From positions 54,639,809 to 54,703,808 of the forward strand of contig NC_089494.1 in the NCBI RefSeq assembly GCF_036850765.1: a stretch of DNA of 64,000 bases, given 5' to 3'. Under the pieces are notes generated by a model. It was not told where the DNA came from and did not search any database. It saw only the letters and a list, made by a program, of their open reading frames with translations. Positions 33,399-45,380 of this stretch are shown piece by piece; within the stretch, counting starts at the first letter, position 1; each line of letters opens with the position of its first letter. The DNA is from Saccopteryx bilineata. Lineage: Eukaryota; Chordata; Mammalia; Chiroptera; Emballonuridae. The position numbers were made by a program, and so were the translations under genes.

Positions 33399-35119
33399 GT
33401 TTTTTAATATCATAATTTTTCTCCTTAAAAAATAAAATGCAGTAAAAAAAGGTTAATTTTTTTATATCTAGTTTAGATTAACTCTGAGTATAATTTTATT
33501 CTAATATTAACATAATGATTTCTTATGTGATTGTTTTTATTACATGAATTTGGATACATTAGCCTAGGGTTAGACAAATTAAATGGGAAAGTATCATTGA
33601 TAGAGCTAGAATCAAAAACACTATGTGGTTCTTTGATTCTAAAACTTATTTAATGGATTACAATGAAACACCAGCTAAAGGCTGGTAATTTAAATTATAA
33701 GCAGAGAGTTCAAAGCTGTAGCTAATTCATTACTCACACATCTCTACTTGGAATAGTAATTTAAAGTCATGTGTGTCACATTAATTATAATCTTCTTTCC
33801 AAATGGCAAGATAAATATCTCAAGGAACATAATATATTATGGTCATAGGTCAAACTAAATGAATGTCTAAAATAGATTACCACTAAGTGCATGCAATATG
33901 TCATGTTTATACATTTTTAAAAGGATAAATTGTATTAACATTTAGCAGATTGTTCATTGCACATCATCAATGTTTAGCTTTAAGTGCATTAATACTGTAC
34001 TCTGTTACAGCATTCCCTGAAAATGCCACACACAGAGATGCTATAAAATCCCTGACTGAAAATCTAATACTTGAGAAAAAAGAGAATAAGCTAATTTGTA
34101 CCTTTCCCACTAAGATTTTATTGCTTTCTTTCACATTTATGTGAGATAGATATATTTTGGCTCTGAAGTGACTCAAACAAGAGCCATGTTACAATTAACA
34201 AAAGAAAAAAATTGCCAAAATGCCAGGTCATTACCAATGCACATCTAGTATCTCTGCTTTTATAATACTTTAAGCCTCTCCATCAACTGGGATGGTGTCA
34301 GAACCTCAAACATTGTTCTAGAATAGAAAACTGAACTGTCTCCTAATACCACATGGTAAAATAAGTTCAGAATAAGAATGTAAGCTGTTATTGTAATAAA
34401 ATAGACAGTTGGTTTTCAGATTTAGGCTGAAATTGAACTGTTGTGATTTCAGTATGGATTAACCAGCTTTCCTGTCTATGAGCTTTGAAATCGTGGATAA
34501 AGTTATCCAATTCTCTCTTTTACTTTGTTTATTAGACATTATACATGGCTATTTTCTTAGCCTAGAATTGCTACTTTGAAAGGGCTTTGTGTTACTTGGG
34601 TGAATATTTTGAAGAGTCACGTAAGGTAGAGTGAGGGACATCAAAGAAAGAGCAGCAAACCAATTAAATACAGCCCACAGAAGTGTTTATTTACCTAGCA
34701 CAGGTGTTCTTTTGGGGTTTTGTTGTTGTTTGATTTTGTCGAATTTGAGTGTCTTTAAAGCAAGGTAGGCAAATGTTACCATCAAGAGTTTCCTTGACTC
34801 CCTCTTTCCTGACACAAAGCTCCATCCTACACCAGGGTCAACTAGGGCAGAGTTTGTAACAGATAGTTAAGGCTGTGCTAAGGACAGGGCATTTGTTTTG
34901 CCATGTGGAGTTTGCACAGAACTGAAATGATCAAGAAAGCAGAGGATTCTTTCTCTAATTCTATTTCCCAGTCTCCAAATTGATTCTGTGATATGCCCAA
35001 TATTTTTTCCTCAATAATTTTTTAAACTGCTAGTCAGTTGGCTTCTATTGTTTGGAACCAAGAACCTTGCCTGATACAATCTAGAAATCTTTCCCTCTGT
35101 CCTATCGCTACCGATGCTC
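33399..35119. other. no recognised feature
   Basis: Unique AT-rich sequence. Frames of 64-69 codons on both strands at 33950-34176 overlap each other and look like chance. Confidence 0.45.
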
Positions 35120-35370
35120 CTCCTTACTGAGTCTTCAGATCCTAAGCCACTTGTTATTTCTCAAGGAAACCATCCCTGACCCCTGAGACTAGAGAGGCAC
35201 CTCACACCATGTTGCAGTAGCACTGATTTCCCATTCTCACCTCTGCTACTAAAAAGTGTAATTGTTTACCATCATATAATCAATTTTCCTCTAATAGGAT
35301 TTTTTCTCAAAGACAGAAAAGATGACTATCTTATTCACTGTTGTATCCCTAGCATCTCACATAGCTCTTT
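35120..35370 (+). mobile_element. L2 3' fragment
   Basis: L2-like order: CTCAAGGAAACCATCCCTGACC, TAATTGTTTACCATCATATAATC, TTTTTTCTCAAAGACAGAAA, TTCACTGTTGTATCCCTAGC and ATCTCACATAGCTC. Confidence 0.7.
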
Positions 35371-36894
35371 CAAAAATATGGTAAAAAAACAACAACAACA
35401 ACAAAAAACTTTGTACTGCCTTTACTGTCTTTGAGAGCAGACATCCTTGAAGCATGCATTTTAGTTTGGATTGAAAATAATATTATCTCCATTCATTTTT
35501 ACATTTTCCAATGCATTTAATCTGTTAATTTTTAAATTGGTGTTTGAAAGTTCAGCTTGATGTTACCATCCTCTGTCACCAAGGATTTCAGCTGAATAGT
35601 TTATTCAGTAATTTTTTTCCCCTTTGGGGAGGCCAAAATATCATTATAAGCTTGCTTCATGAACATGGAATTTGAAAACAAAGTTAATTACTTGATTTGA
35701 TTGTTCAATGGCAGCTGGCTAAAGAAACCTGACTGAGAACTAACTGATATATTCCTGTCAAGCTGTCTGACAGGTCTGTGAGCCAGCATTCTCTCTATGT
35801 GGGTGGGAGGTGAGATGCTTGACTCACTGGCCCTTGTTTTCTCTGCTGACCAATAACCCCTACCTCTTCTGTTTCATTCTTTCCTTAAGCCTATACTTGA
35901 TGGTGTGAGAAAAATTTATTTTAAAGATAATTTTAAGCCTGATCAGGTCTGGAGACTAGAAAACAAAAGAAAGAAAAGCAGGATTCTTAGGAATGACTCT
36001 ATAAGTTTTATGGCTCTTTTTCCAATTAATCCAGTAAAAAAAAAAAAAAAATCAATGTGGCCTGCCTGTATTACCAGCCTAAGTATAATTAAGATCACAA
36101 ATCTTTTTAATATTCAAGTTAATCATTCAATCCCCCACAGGATCAATTTAAATGGAAGTCCAATGACTACTTCTTACAACCTCTCCCTTTAACCAAGTTG
36201 TCAAGAACAGTGGACACTTACACAGTCCAAAGAAGTCATCCCTGTTTCTCATTCTTCTTAAGCAGGAGAATTAACACAGAAAGGGAAGGAGGCAGGGAGG
36301 GTAGAGAGGGAGGGAAAGAGAAAGGCTTAAAGATGAGGAAGAGAGGAAGGCACTCAAGTTGTCTGACCAGTTTCATCCTAGCTCCAACATTCACTTGTCA
36401 TTTCTGTTGTTGCCACCATACAAATTCACTGCCCTTAACTAATCTAGTCCAGTGCATCCATTTGGACCTTTTTACCCTCCTTCAATAATGCAGCACAAGC
36501 TGCTGTGGTGTGCCAAGCATAAGCTTCCAATGTTATAGGTCCCTTTTCAAAGTTTCCCACAATCTGCCTACTGTGACAGGGAGATCCTCCAGCCACAGAC
36601 TGTATAGGAATAAATCTTCCTACATGATTTCCTACAATTGGCTAGTCAAATACTTGCTTTCCCTCAATGTGAGTGCTCCATAGAGGACACATATAAACTT
36701 ATTTGAAATCACCTCAATCTATCTGATGTTCTAATAAAGCAGTTTCAAATGCAATGGGAATATTATAGATATTTCCTCCTAAAGTCTTTAACAATGCAAA
36801 TTTACTCCACTTTTCTCCAAGCTTGCATAGCAAAAAATACTTGAAGAAATCTTTATCAAGCTACAAAATATCCTGATTCTACTTTTCCTGAGTC
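35371..36894. other. unique sequence with a (CAA)n run and a motif-dense block
   Basis: A short ACAACAACAACAACAA run lies near 35388-35405. 35600-35870 is repeat-free with TTAATTA, CAGCTG and the palindrome CTGTCTGACAG. 36260-36360 is purine-rich. No gene is recognised. Confidence 0.4.
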
Positions 36895-36904
36895 AAGAGT
36901 TCCT

Positions 36905-37226
36905 TGTCTGATCAAGTGGTGGTGCAGTGGATAGAGCATCAGACTGGGACTCAGAGGACCCAGGTTCGAGTCCCCGATGTCGCCAACTTTAGCATGGGTT
37001 CAACTGGTTTGAGCAAAGCTCACCAGCTTGTGCCCAAGGTTGCTGGCTTGCACAAAGGGTCACTGAGTCTGCTGTAGCCCTCCAGTCAAAGCACATATGA
37101 AAAAGCAATCAATGAACAACTAAAGAGCCACAATGAAAAAATTGATGCTTCTCACCTCTCTCCTTTTCTGTCTGTCCCTCTCTATCCCTCTCTCTGACTC
37201 TCTCTCTCTCTGCCTCTGTCAAAAAA
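36905..37226 (+). mobile_element. tRNA-derived SINE (S2)
   Basis: GTCTGATCAAGTGGTGGTGC, AGTGGATAGAGCATCAGACTGG, B box GGTTCGAGTCC, TTGTGCCCAAGGTTGCTGGC, AAGCACATATGAAAAAGC and an A tail. Flanked by AAGAGTTCCT-type duplications (36895-36904 and 37227-37236). Confidence 0.94.
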
Positions 37227-37236
37227 AAGAGTTCCT

Positions 37237-39079
37237 CTTCCATTTGTATAAGAGATCCTCAAGAAACTCTCAGAATTAAGAAAATATACTCCAAATTGTC
37301 GCTTCATAGTCACCTAACAGACAAATGGTTTACAAGTTCATTCACCAACCAAGAAAAAAAAAATTGTTCCATCTTGCCAGGTACCCCTCTTTCCTCTTTG
37401 CAAAAGAAATATACAGCCTTTAATTATTAAAGATGTTATAAAAAATGTAGAACTGACTTGAAAGCTATAATACAGTAGATAATTGGATCAATTATCATAG
37501 AGCTACCCTTGGTAACAGTACCCTAAATTTTGTCAAGTATCAACACTTCCTAGGTGCAGCTTATGTGTTTGGAGACTACTGACTCTCCATTCCCATGTCT
37601 GTAAAGGTAGGCATACATCACAGGTCTAAAATCATTTTGTTTCTCTGGGCACAGTGATTGATTCAGGGATAGGCTCATGGCTCAACATCAGCCTGTGAGG
37701 ACCAAGATTTTTGCCTTACTCTTAAAGAATAGCTCTCTTTCCCATTAGATGAGATGTGTGACTACCACCAAAAAAAGCCTGCCTTAAAATGAAGCCAAAT
37801 CAGAGGAAGCAGAACTAGCAATAAATCCTAGTCATATCAGATACAGAGCACTCAATTAATGAAACAATAAGCTTTATTTTGGTTGCGTTATTTTGGTTTG
37901 GAATTTCTATGAAAAGATTGTCATCTCATACATAGGGACCAATTAGCACATTGGAGGGTTTAAATTAGTGATGCACTGAGTAGAAGGGAAAGGGTGGTGA
38001 GGGCTTCTTTTTCTCTTTAAATTTGTGCCTCTTGTAACCACTCTAACAACAGGAAGTACAGTTTAATTGGTGATAGGCTAATATAGTTCTAAGAATGATT
38101 ATCTAAGGCTAACTGCCTGGGTAGTTTTGATGTCAGATAAATTGGCTCTCCTATTATAAGGTGCATCTCTCCTGATTAGTATTTGATTAAACAATAACAA
38201 CAACAAAATAACCTCTTAGAATTGAAATATCAACAGCTTCTGGATTCCATTTTTCTTAGCGAGATAATGAGCATAGCACATTGTTTAGCATGTTTTTAAT
38301 TGGATGAATATCACATATACAATGTGGTTTTTTTTTATCATTGATGCCTTGGGTGGTAAGAATTTCATTACATCCTAGAATTACCATATAAAAATTTCCC
38401 TGTATTTGCCACAAACATATTCCTACACACAAAGATATTATCACAACTCCTATCAAGTGTCCACTTGAAGTCACAGAACACTTCACCTGGTTAAAGAATT
38501 CTGCTTTTGACAATGCTTTATTCTTTTCAAAATAGATTAGAAAGAAAAAAGAAAGAAAAATAGGAGTGGATTCTTTATTTCTATAAAATGTCCTAAGCAA
38601 TTAAAGATTATGCACTCTGTAGTTCTGTAAGACAAGAAAAAGGAAACTGAAAATGTGGTCCTTGCCTTCTAGAAGTTTATAAATTGGTTCTAGTTACAAA
38701 ATGGGCATGGCACAAAAATTTTACAAATACACAGAAATATAATGGAGATCATTAAGTGAAGAGAAAATAATTGGTAAAAGGGTTCTCAGTAAATTGTTGT
38801 CATCAAAGGGAAGTAGGGTAGTCAGGAAGATCACCTTAAACACTCATCAATACTTAAAGTCACATAGTACCCTAAAATGAATGATTTTTATGATTCATCA
38901 ATTCAACAAATGATTGTGTATACATCCTACATGTTATGTGTTGTGTTAGATGCTTGTGGTCCTTGTTTCAGTTAGTCTTTTATTTTGGATACACACTGTT
39001 GTGCAAAATCATTATCCAGGCTTATGACATGATCCTTGATTCATTCTGGGGCCACAACTAGATTGTTCTCAGTGTGCAA
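37237..39079. other. unique sequence, possible old repeat at 37650-37830
   Basis: ATTCAGGGATAGGCTCATGG...CAGCCTGTGAGGACCAAG resembles an old mammalian DNA-element phrase, but I cannot name it. A 114-codon minus frame at 38256-38600 has no motif. Confidence 0.4.
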
Positions 39080-39625
39080 CTGTTATAACAAGTTCATGTT
39101 TCTTGATATGCATGATTGTATATATCCAAGGGAATAGAATTGCTGAGTCAGATAGTATACAAATGTATTCTAATTTACAAGATCATGCTAACTTATTTTT
39201 TAAAGTCACTGAACACATTTACCATATTTTTCGCTTTATAAGATGCATTGTTTTTCCCTGAAAGTGAAGGGGAAATGCCCGTGCTTCTTATGAAGCAAAA
39301 AATATGGTATTTTATTGAATATTTCAACACACGGTTCAGAATATTTTTTTCTTATTATCCTCCTTAAAACCCTAGATGTGTCTTATGGTCAGGTGTGTCT
39401 TATGGAGCAAAAAATATGGTATTTTCCTGCCAGTAATAAATAAAAAATCCAGTTGATCCACATCCTCATTGGTACTTGGTGTTGTGACTGCTTAATTTCT
39501 CTCCAGTCAATTGTGTGTAAAACGGTATCTCACTGTGGTCTTCCTTTCCTAATTAAAGTTAGGTTAAGCATCTCTTCATATATTTTGTGGTAGTGCACAT
39601 GTTTTATATTTCTCCATTTGTGACC
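39080..39625 (-). mobile_element. old L1 ORF2/3' fragment interrupted by a MITE
   Basis: Reverse complement of L1 C-terminal ORF2 phrases: AATAGAATTGCTGAGTCAGA (left of the MITE) and CCACATCCTCATTGGTACTT, TCAATTGTGTGTAAAACGGT and CATCTCTTCATATATTTTG (right of it). Confidence 0.7.
39222..39419. mobile_element. palindromic MITE with TA target
   Basis: Starts CCATATTTTTCGCTTTATAA and ends TCTTATGGAGCAAAAAATAT then GG. The ends are inverted repeats flanked by TA (39220-39221 and 39420-39421). A third arm, TCTTATGAAGCAAAAAATAT then GG, ends near 39308, so the first half is itself a palindrome. Total length is about 198 bp with no coding capacity. Confidence 0.75.
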
Positions 39626-39863
39626 TCAATATCCTTAACATTATAGATATACTTAAAGACAATAACAGAACAACGAATACAAGATTCTAGCAAGTCAACA
39701 AAATGTAGAGGATCACTTAGAAGCTAAAAGTCTCTCACATTCTTTGTTTCATGGGAGATATGTAAAAGAATACTTGTACTTTGACCTAGTAACTAAAGGA
39801 AATATTAACACAACCCCTAAGTATTACTCACCTTATATGTTATGAGTCAAGTCTGCTTTAGAA

Positions 39864-40260
39864 GCCCTGGCCGGTTGGCTTAGCGGTAGAGTGTCGGCCT
39901 AGCGTGTGGAGGACCCGGGTTCGATTCCCGGCCAGGGCACACAGGAGAAGCGCCCATTTGCTTCTCCACCCCTCCGCCGTGCCTTCCTCTCTGTCTCTCT
40001 TCCCCTCCCGCAGCCAAGGCTCCATTGGAGCAGGGATGGCCCGGGTGCTGAGGATGGCTCTGTGGCCTCCGCCCCAGGCACTAGAGTGGCTCTGGTCGCA
40101 ACATGGCGACGCCCAGGATGGGCAGAGCATCGCCCCCTGGTGGGCAGAGCGTCGCCCCATGGTGGGCGTGCCAGGTGGATCCCAGTCGGGCGCATGCGGG
40201 AGTCTGTCTGACTGTCTCTCCCTGTTTCCAGCTTCAGAAATATATATAAAAAAAAAAAAG
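39864..40260 (+). mobile_element. tRNA-derived SINE (S3), youngest-looking full copy
   Basis: The first 75 bases (39864-39938) still fold like a tRNA: acceptor GCCCTGG pairs with CCAGGGC, T arm CCGGG/CCCGG encloses TTCGATT, and the D-arm box GGCTTAGCGGTAGAG is intact. The body follows (ACAGGAGAAGCGCCCATTTG, CTCCATTGGAGCAGGGATGG, CAACATGGCGACGCCCAGGA, GGTGGATCCCAGTCGGGCGC) and an A tail. CpGs are well preserved, which suggests recent insertion. Frames of 100-137 codons on both strands are SINE sequence. Confidence 0.96.
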
Positions 40261-40984
40261 AATTCACAATTTTCCAGACTTTTTCACACCTCACCTCATT
40301 CCAAAAGCTCATAGAACTCCAGTCAAATCAAAAGGAGAATCTGAACAGGAAAGGCCCCTTTTATACAAACTGACTGAGTGATCAGAGCCCAAGACCTTTA
40401 CAGACTAGAAGGTTTATGAGTTCTGGTGATGGTATAAAGACCTGTTAACTATCCAGGAACACAGAACCTTCTGGTCACTCTGGAACCACCCCTGATGACC
40501 ACATCAGAATGACCTGTATGTAAGGCTACAGAAATCACTCAAACAAAAGTAGAATGGGGACTATACACAGCAGTTAGAGGGGCAAGGAACGCTTGCTTTG
40601 GGTACATAGGAGAATACCAATTAAAGTCACACCCTTTAAATTTTTCAATTTCCAAATGTGAAAGACAGAAAGATAATGATTATACAAAATTTTTTGCTTC
40701 AAAGGGTGCCTGACACTTGTGGAAAACACAATAAAATACTAGTGATACTATATAGCTATAAAGACAAACCAAAAATTATTTAATAAATTAACATAAACAT
40801 CAAAGATGCTTTTTAAAGGCAAAAAATATATAGTTCCATATTCAGAATCTCTGAACTTTTAAGATCATGATTTCTGTCCTGAAATGAAAGCAAAAAATTA
40901 CGAAGTTTCAGCATCCAGAGTTTCCAAAGTGAGCACAAGAGATGGGGAAAATGTCAGCAGTAACGGTGTTCATTTGCATTCATA
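40261..40984. other. no recognised feature
   Basis: Unique sequence with short frames. Confidence 0.45.
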
Positions 40985-41350
40985 GACTGCTGCCTCCGAC
41001 TATTCAGGCTGCTGTAACAAAATACCATAGGCTCCATAATTTATATGCCATAATAATTTATTTCTCACAATCTAGAGTCTGGGAAGTCTAAGATCAAGAC
41101 ACGAGCATGATTGCATGCTGGTGAAGACCAGCTTCATCATAGTCTGTTCTTTCCCATAGCGTCATTACATGGTGGAAGGACTTCGAGATCTCTCTGGAGC
41201 CACTTGTAGAACGCACGACATTCATGAAGGCTCCACCCTCAAGATTTAAGCACCTCTCAAAGGCCCCACCTACTAATACCATCACATCAAACATGAGAAT
41301 GTCAACATAGGAATTAAGTGGGGACACAAACATTCAGATAATAGCAACTA
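40985..41350 (-). mobile_element. MLT1-type (ERVL-MaLR) LTR
   Basis: Reverse complement of an MLT1 LTR: AGGCTGCTGTAACAAAATAC, ATTTATTTCTCACAATCTAG, ACATGGTGGAAGGACTTC, AAGGCCCCACCTACTAATAC and GGGGACACAAACATTCAGAT. Old and diverged, with no internal region attached. Confidence 0.82.
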
Positions 41351-41655
41351 TATTTCTAGTGTATTTTCTTCCTCAACATTCCAGTGTATTTCAAATAGGC
41401 AGATATTTATATCTGCATTTTTTATCTGAGGACAAATTGAGTCAAAGAGAAACGGGGCAAACATCCAAAAGTCACAGGGAAATTAGTCCCCCACACAGAC
41501 CCAGAAATCACATCTCCTAAATCCTACCATATCCTATAATTGAGCAATCCTTTCTACTCTCTTCCTGATAAATGGGTTAGAAAAAAAAAAAAAACAAGTA
41601 CAATTCCAGTATTACATCGATTCAAAGGTGTTTTATTTGTTTTTTGTTTTGTTTT
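41351..41655. other. no recognised feature
   Basis: Possible weak MIR-like phrase near 41415-41520 (TTTATCTGAGGACAAATTGAG). Otherwise nothing. Confidence 0.35.
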
Positions 41656-41798
41656 GTTTTGAGAGAGAGGAGCAGGGAGAGAGAGAAAGAGTCAAGAACA
41701 CTGAGCTGCTCTCATGAGTGCCTTGACCAGGGATGGAACCAGCAACCTTCGCACTCCAGGAGGATACTCAACCAGCCAAACAAGCTATGAGGCCAGGG
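41656..41798 (-). mobile_element. short diverged tRNA-derived SINE
   Basis: Minus strand: CCCTGGCCTCATAGCTTGTT, GGTTGAGTATCC, GGTTCCATCCCTGGTCAAGG, CACTCATGAGAGCAG and a GA/CT tract. Confidence 0.75.
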
Positions 41799-41801
41799 TT
41801 T

Positions 41802-41992
41802 AATTTTCTTTTTTTAGAGACAGGGAGAGGAAGTGAGAAAGGGGAGAAGATAGTGAAGCATTCGTTTGTTGTTATGCTCAATTGTACGTTGTTAGGTTGC
41901 TTCCCATGTGTGCCCTGACTGTGACCGAAACCCCCAACCTTGTCATTTCCAGACAATGCTCTTAACCAACTGAGCTAACAGGCCAGGGCCCA
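41802..41992 (-). mobile_element. diverged tRNA-derived SINE
   Basis: Minus strand: CCCTGGCCTGTTAGCTCAGT, A box TTGGTTAAGAGCATTG, GTTTCGGTCACAGTCAGGGC, ACACATGGGAAGC, then a GA/CT tract. It lies end to end with the SINE at 41656-41798, in the same orientation. Confidence 0.82.
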
Positions 41993-43059
41993 AAGTTTTT
42001 CTTTTCTTTCTTTTTTAAAGAGATTTAAATGTGCCATATGATTGGCTATTTTAATTCTGTGTGTATATAAGGAATCTGTGAGAAACTTAGGAAAATGGTT
42101 ACCAGCTAACCTTTTTCTTAACTCCTTTTTTGTGTCTTTATAGAAATTCCCAGATGTCACAACTCTTACACCTACTTGTTAAATTGGAGAAACTCTTGAA
42201 CCACAGTAAGCAGATGCTATAACAGATGGAATGTTTTTTAGGGGGCTGAGAAAAAGAAATTTTCAATTAAGAAGTGTTGGACACTATTTTATATCCCTTC
42301 TAGTTGAATGAACTATGAGATTTCCTTATGTCACAGTTTAGAATTAAAAAAAAAAAAAACCTTTCTATTTCCCTCCATATTCTTTCTTTCTTCATGTATC
42401 CAAAGCATTAGCTTAAAATTCACACCATTTTATGCTCTCCTTATAAAATTGCTATGGTGCTTTCAAAATATTAAAAATTAATGAAATATTTTTATCTAAT
42501 GGTTATATTTAACACCTTTCACCTTATCCACCTTATGTCAAGTATGTGTCTTACATTTTCTCCTTATTCACTTACAACTTTAAACAATATCTATCATGTA
42601 CCTAACACTCATTTCTTCAGTATTCTGTCTCCTAGCTACCCAAAAAGCCACATTGCAATGCGAAGTAAAATAGGGCCTTTGGGCAGGTATGGAAGCCTAT
42701 GTTTCTACCAACCATGGTCCCAGGGTCCCAAGTGCAATCTCCAACCAACAGTTACCTTCCCTCAGATCTTTCTGGGGAAAAGGTGAGCTGGGTTCATTCC
42801 TGAGCTGTCCACCCTGCTGGCAGCTGCCTCTCTGACACACACTCTCGCCATGCCCTGATTCTCCTTTTGAGCCCTTTCAGTGCTCCCTACTTCCACCATC
42901 TCAAGCTCTTCACTCCTTCAGGTTACCATTAACCTGAGGACACAGTGACAGTTTTCACAGAAAGACTGTGGCTGGAGAGGGAAGTGGACAGCAGCTCACG
43001 GCCTAACAGGTATCTTGAGATAAAATATCAGTCCTATTCTTTAAATGTCCTCAGCCATT
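41993..43059. other. no recognised feature
   Basis: Unique sequence. The 101-codon frame at 42481-42786 has no motif. Confidence 0.45.
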
Positions 43060-44218
43060 TAAATGTTTAATTTTTAAGTGCAGTTTAACTTTCACTGCAA
43101 AATACAGCAGAAAATACGGAGTTCCCATGTACTCCCTACTCCCCCCCACACACATGCAACCTCTCCCACTATCAACATCCAGAACCACAATGATGGATTT
43201 GTTAAAATCCGTGAACTGACACTTCGTTACCCGAATCCATAGTTTAGATTAGGGGTCAATCTCGCTGTTGTACATTCTGTGGTTTTTGACAAATGCATAA
43301 GGACATGTATCCACCACTGTAGTATCATTAGAAAAAGTTGTATTGCCTTAAAAATCCTCCATGCTTTACCTATTCATCCCCCCTCCCCCTGACCCCTGGC
43401 AACCACTGATCTTTTATTGTTTCCATAGTTTTGTCTTCTCCAGATTGTCATATAGTAGGAATCAAACAGTGTGTGTAGCCTTTTCAGTTTGTTTTCCTTA
43501 ACTTAGTAATATGAATTTAAGGTTCGTCCCTGTCTTTTCACATCTGGGTAGCTCATTTCTTTTTAGCACTGAAGAAAATTGAATTGTCTAAATGTACCCC
43601 AGTTTACTTATCTATTCACCTCCTGAGGGACATCTTGTTTGCTTCCAGGTTTGGGTCATTATGAATAAAGCTGCTACAAACCTCCCTGTCCAGGCTTTTA
43701 TGTAGACATAAGTTTTCAGTTCATGAATGTAAATACCAAGGAACACAGTTGCTAGATCATATGGTAAGAGTGTTTAGTTTTGTAAGCAATTGTCAGACTG
43801 TCTTCCAAAGTGACTGTGTACCATTTTGCATTTCTGCCAGCCATGAATGAGAGTTCCTGTTGCTGCACATCCTCCCCAGGATTCGGTGTTGTCAGTCTTT
43901 AGGATCTGGGCCATTCTCATATGTGTATGGAAGTATCTCATTATTGTTTTAATCTGCAATTCCTTAATAACGTATGATGCTAAACACCCTTTTTTATATG
44001 CTTGTTTGCCCCCTGTATATCTTCTCTGATGAGGTATATGATCAGGTCTCTTGCCCACTTTTTTAATCAGGTTGTTTTATTATTGTTGAGCTTTAAGAGT
44101 TCTTTATATATTTTATACAACTGTCCCTTATCAGATGTCTATGGCAAATATTTTATCTCAGTCTGTGTCTTATCTTCTCATTTTCTTGACGTTATTATTT
44201 GCAGAGCACACGTTTTTA

Positions 44219-44633
44219 TTGTGTGTGTTTTTTTTTATTATGTTTTAATTTATCTTTCTGAAGCTGGAAACGGGGAGAGACAGTCAGACAGACTCCCGCA
44301 TGCGCCCCACCGGGATCCACCCGGCACGCCCACCAGGGGGGACGCTCTGCCCACCAGGGGGCAATGCTCCACCCCTCCGGGGCGTCGCTCTGTCGCGACC
44401 AGAGCCACTCTAGCGCCTGGGGCAGAGGCCAAGGAGCCATCCCCAGCGCCGGGGCCATCTTTGCTCCAATGGAAGCCTGGCTGCAGGAGGGGAAGAGAGA
44501 GACAGAGAGGATGGAGAGGGGGAGGGGTGGAGAAGCAGATGGGCGCTTCTCCTGTGTGCCCTGGTTGGGAATTGAACCCAGGACTTCTGCACGCCAGGCC
44601 GACGCTCTACCACTGAGCCAACCGGCCAGGTCC
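44219..44633 (-). mobile_element. tRNA-derived SINE (S3) in L1
   Basis: Flanked by a perfect 17-bp duplication CAGAGCACACGTTTTTA (44202-44218 and 44634-44650). Minus strand: GACCTGGCCGGTTGGCTCAG, B box GGTTCAATTCC, CACAGGAGAAGCGCCCATCTGC, CAATGGAGCAAAGATGGCCC-like and GGTGGATCCCGGTGGGGCGC. Rich in CpG, hence young. The 204-codon plus frame across it is L1 plus SINE read-through. Confidence 0.97.
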
Positions 44634-44967
44634 CAGAGCACACGTTTTTAATTTTAATGAAGACCATTTTTTCAATAACTTCTTTCATGGGCATTGCCTT
44701 TGGTGGTGTATCTAAATAACCATGTTTCATCTAAATAACACCAAAGGTCATTTAAATTCTCCTATCATATCTTCTAAACTTTTTGTAGTTTTGCACTTAC
44801 CTTTCGGTCTAGGATCCATTCTGTGTTAATTTTTGTGAAGGGTGTAAGTTCTGTGTCCAGATTCATTTTTTGCTGTGGCTGTCCAGTTATTCTAGCACCC
44901 GGAGTCGTTTTTCTCAATGACCGAATTTCCAGATTTCCTGATCTCTCAACATTGCTGTTTACCTTTT

Positions 44968-45315
44968 TTTTTTTTCTTAAGAAGTGGGGAGGCAGAGACA
45001 CAAACTCCCACAGGCACCCCCGACCAGGATACACATGAATGATGCTCTGCCCATCTGGGGCTATTGCTCCGTTGCTCGGCAACTGAGCTATTAGCTCTTG
45101 GGGCAAGGCCATGGAGTGATCCTCAGCATCAGGCACCACCTTGCTCCAACCGAGCCATGGCTTCAGGAGAAGAATAGAGAGACAAAGAGAGAAAAGAGAG
45201 AGGGAGGGGTGGAGAAGCAGATGTTCACTCCTCCTGTGTGCCCTGACTGGGAATTGAACCCAGAAGATCCACATGCTGGGCTGACACTCTACTGCTGAGC
45301 CAACTGGCCAGGGCC
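44968..45315 (-). mobile_element. tRNA-derived SINE (S3), more diverged, in the same L1
   Basis: Minus strand: GCCCTGGCCAGTTGGCTCAG, B box GGTTCAATTCCCAGTC, CACAGGAGGAGTGAACATCTGC and CTTAAGAA tail. Flanked by CTGTTTACYTTTT (44955 onward and about 45317 onward). It carries a deletion in the middle compared with the 39864 copy. Confidence 0.92.
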
Positions 45316-45380
45316 TCTGTTTACTTTTTATGGTAAAGCAGTTTTCCTGTTTTTTATCTCCCTCATTTTCCTAGAGGACC

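Larger units (their letters stand above)
43060..45380 (-). mobile_element. old L1, 3' part, interrupted by two SINEs
   Basis: Reverse complement of L1 3'UTR and C-terminal ORF2. Landmarks left to right: CTGACCCCTGGCAACCACTG, TATGAATAAAGCTGCTACAA, GTTGCTAGATCATATGGTAA, TTCCAAAGTGACTGTGTACC, TTATCAGATGTCTATGGCAA, GTTAATTTTTGTGAAGGGTG. The 94-codon minus frame at 43774-44058 (WGGCAATGTLIHGWQKCK) preserves the C-terminal knuckle region. SINEs occupy 44219-44633 and 44968-45315. Confidence 0.85.

Noticed and set aside
39864..39938. tRNA gene
   Set aside because: Although it folds as a tRNA, it is continuous with a SINE body and A tail that recur across the window.
39864..40314. Frames of 100-137 codons on both strands with Arg/Pro-rich text
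   Set aside because: They are the S3 SINE body read in several frames. The same text recurs at 44219-44633.
44002..44616. 204-codon plus-strand open frame
   Set aside because: Antisense L1 followed by antisense SINE, across a SINE insertion with a clear target duplication.
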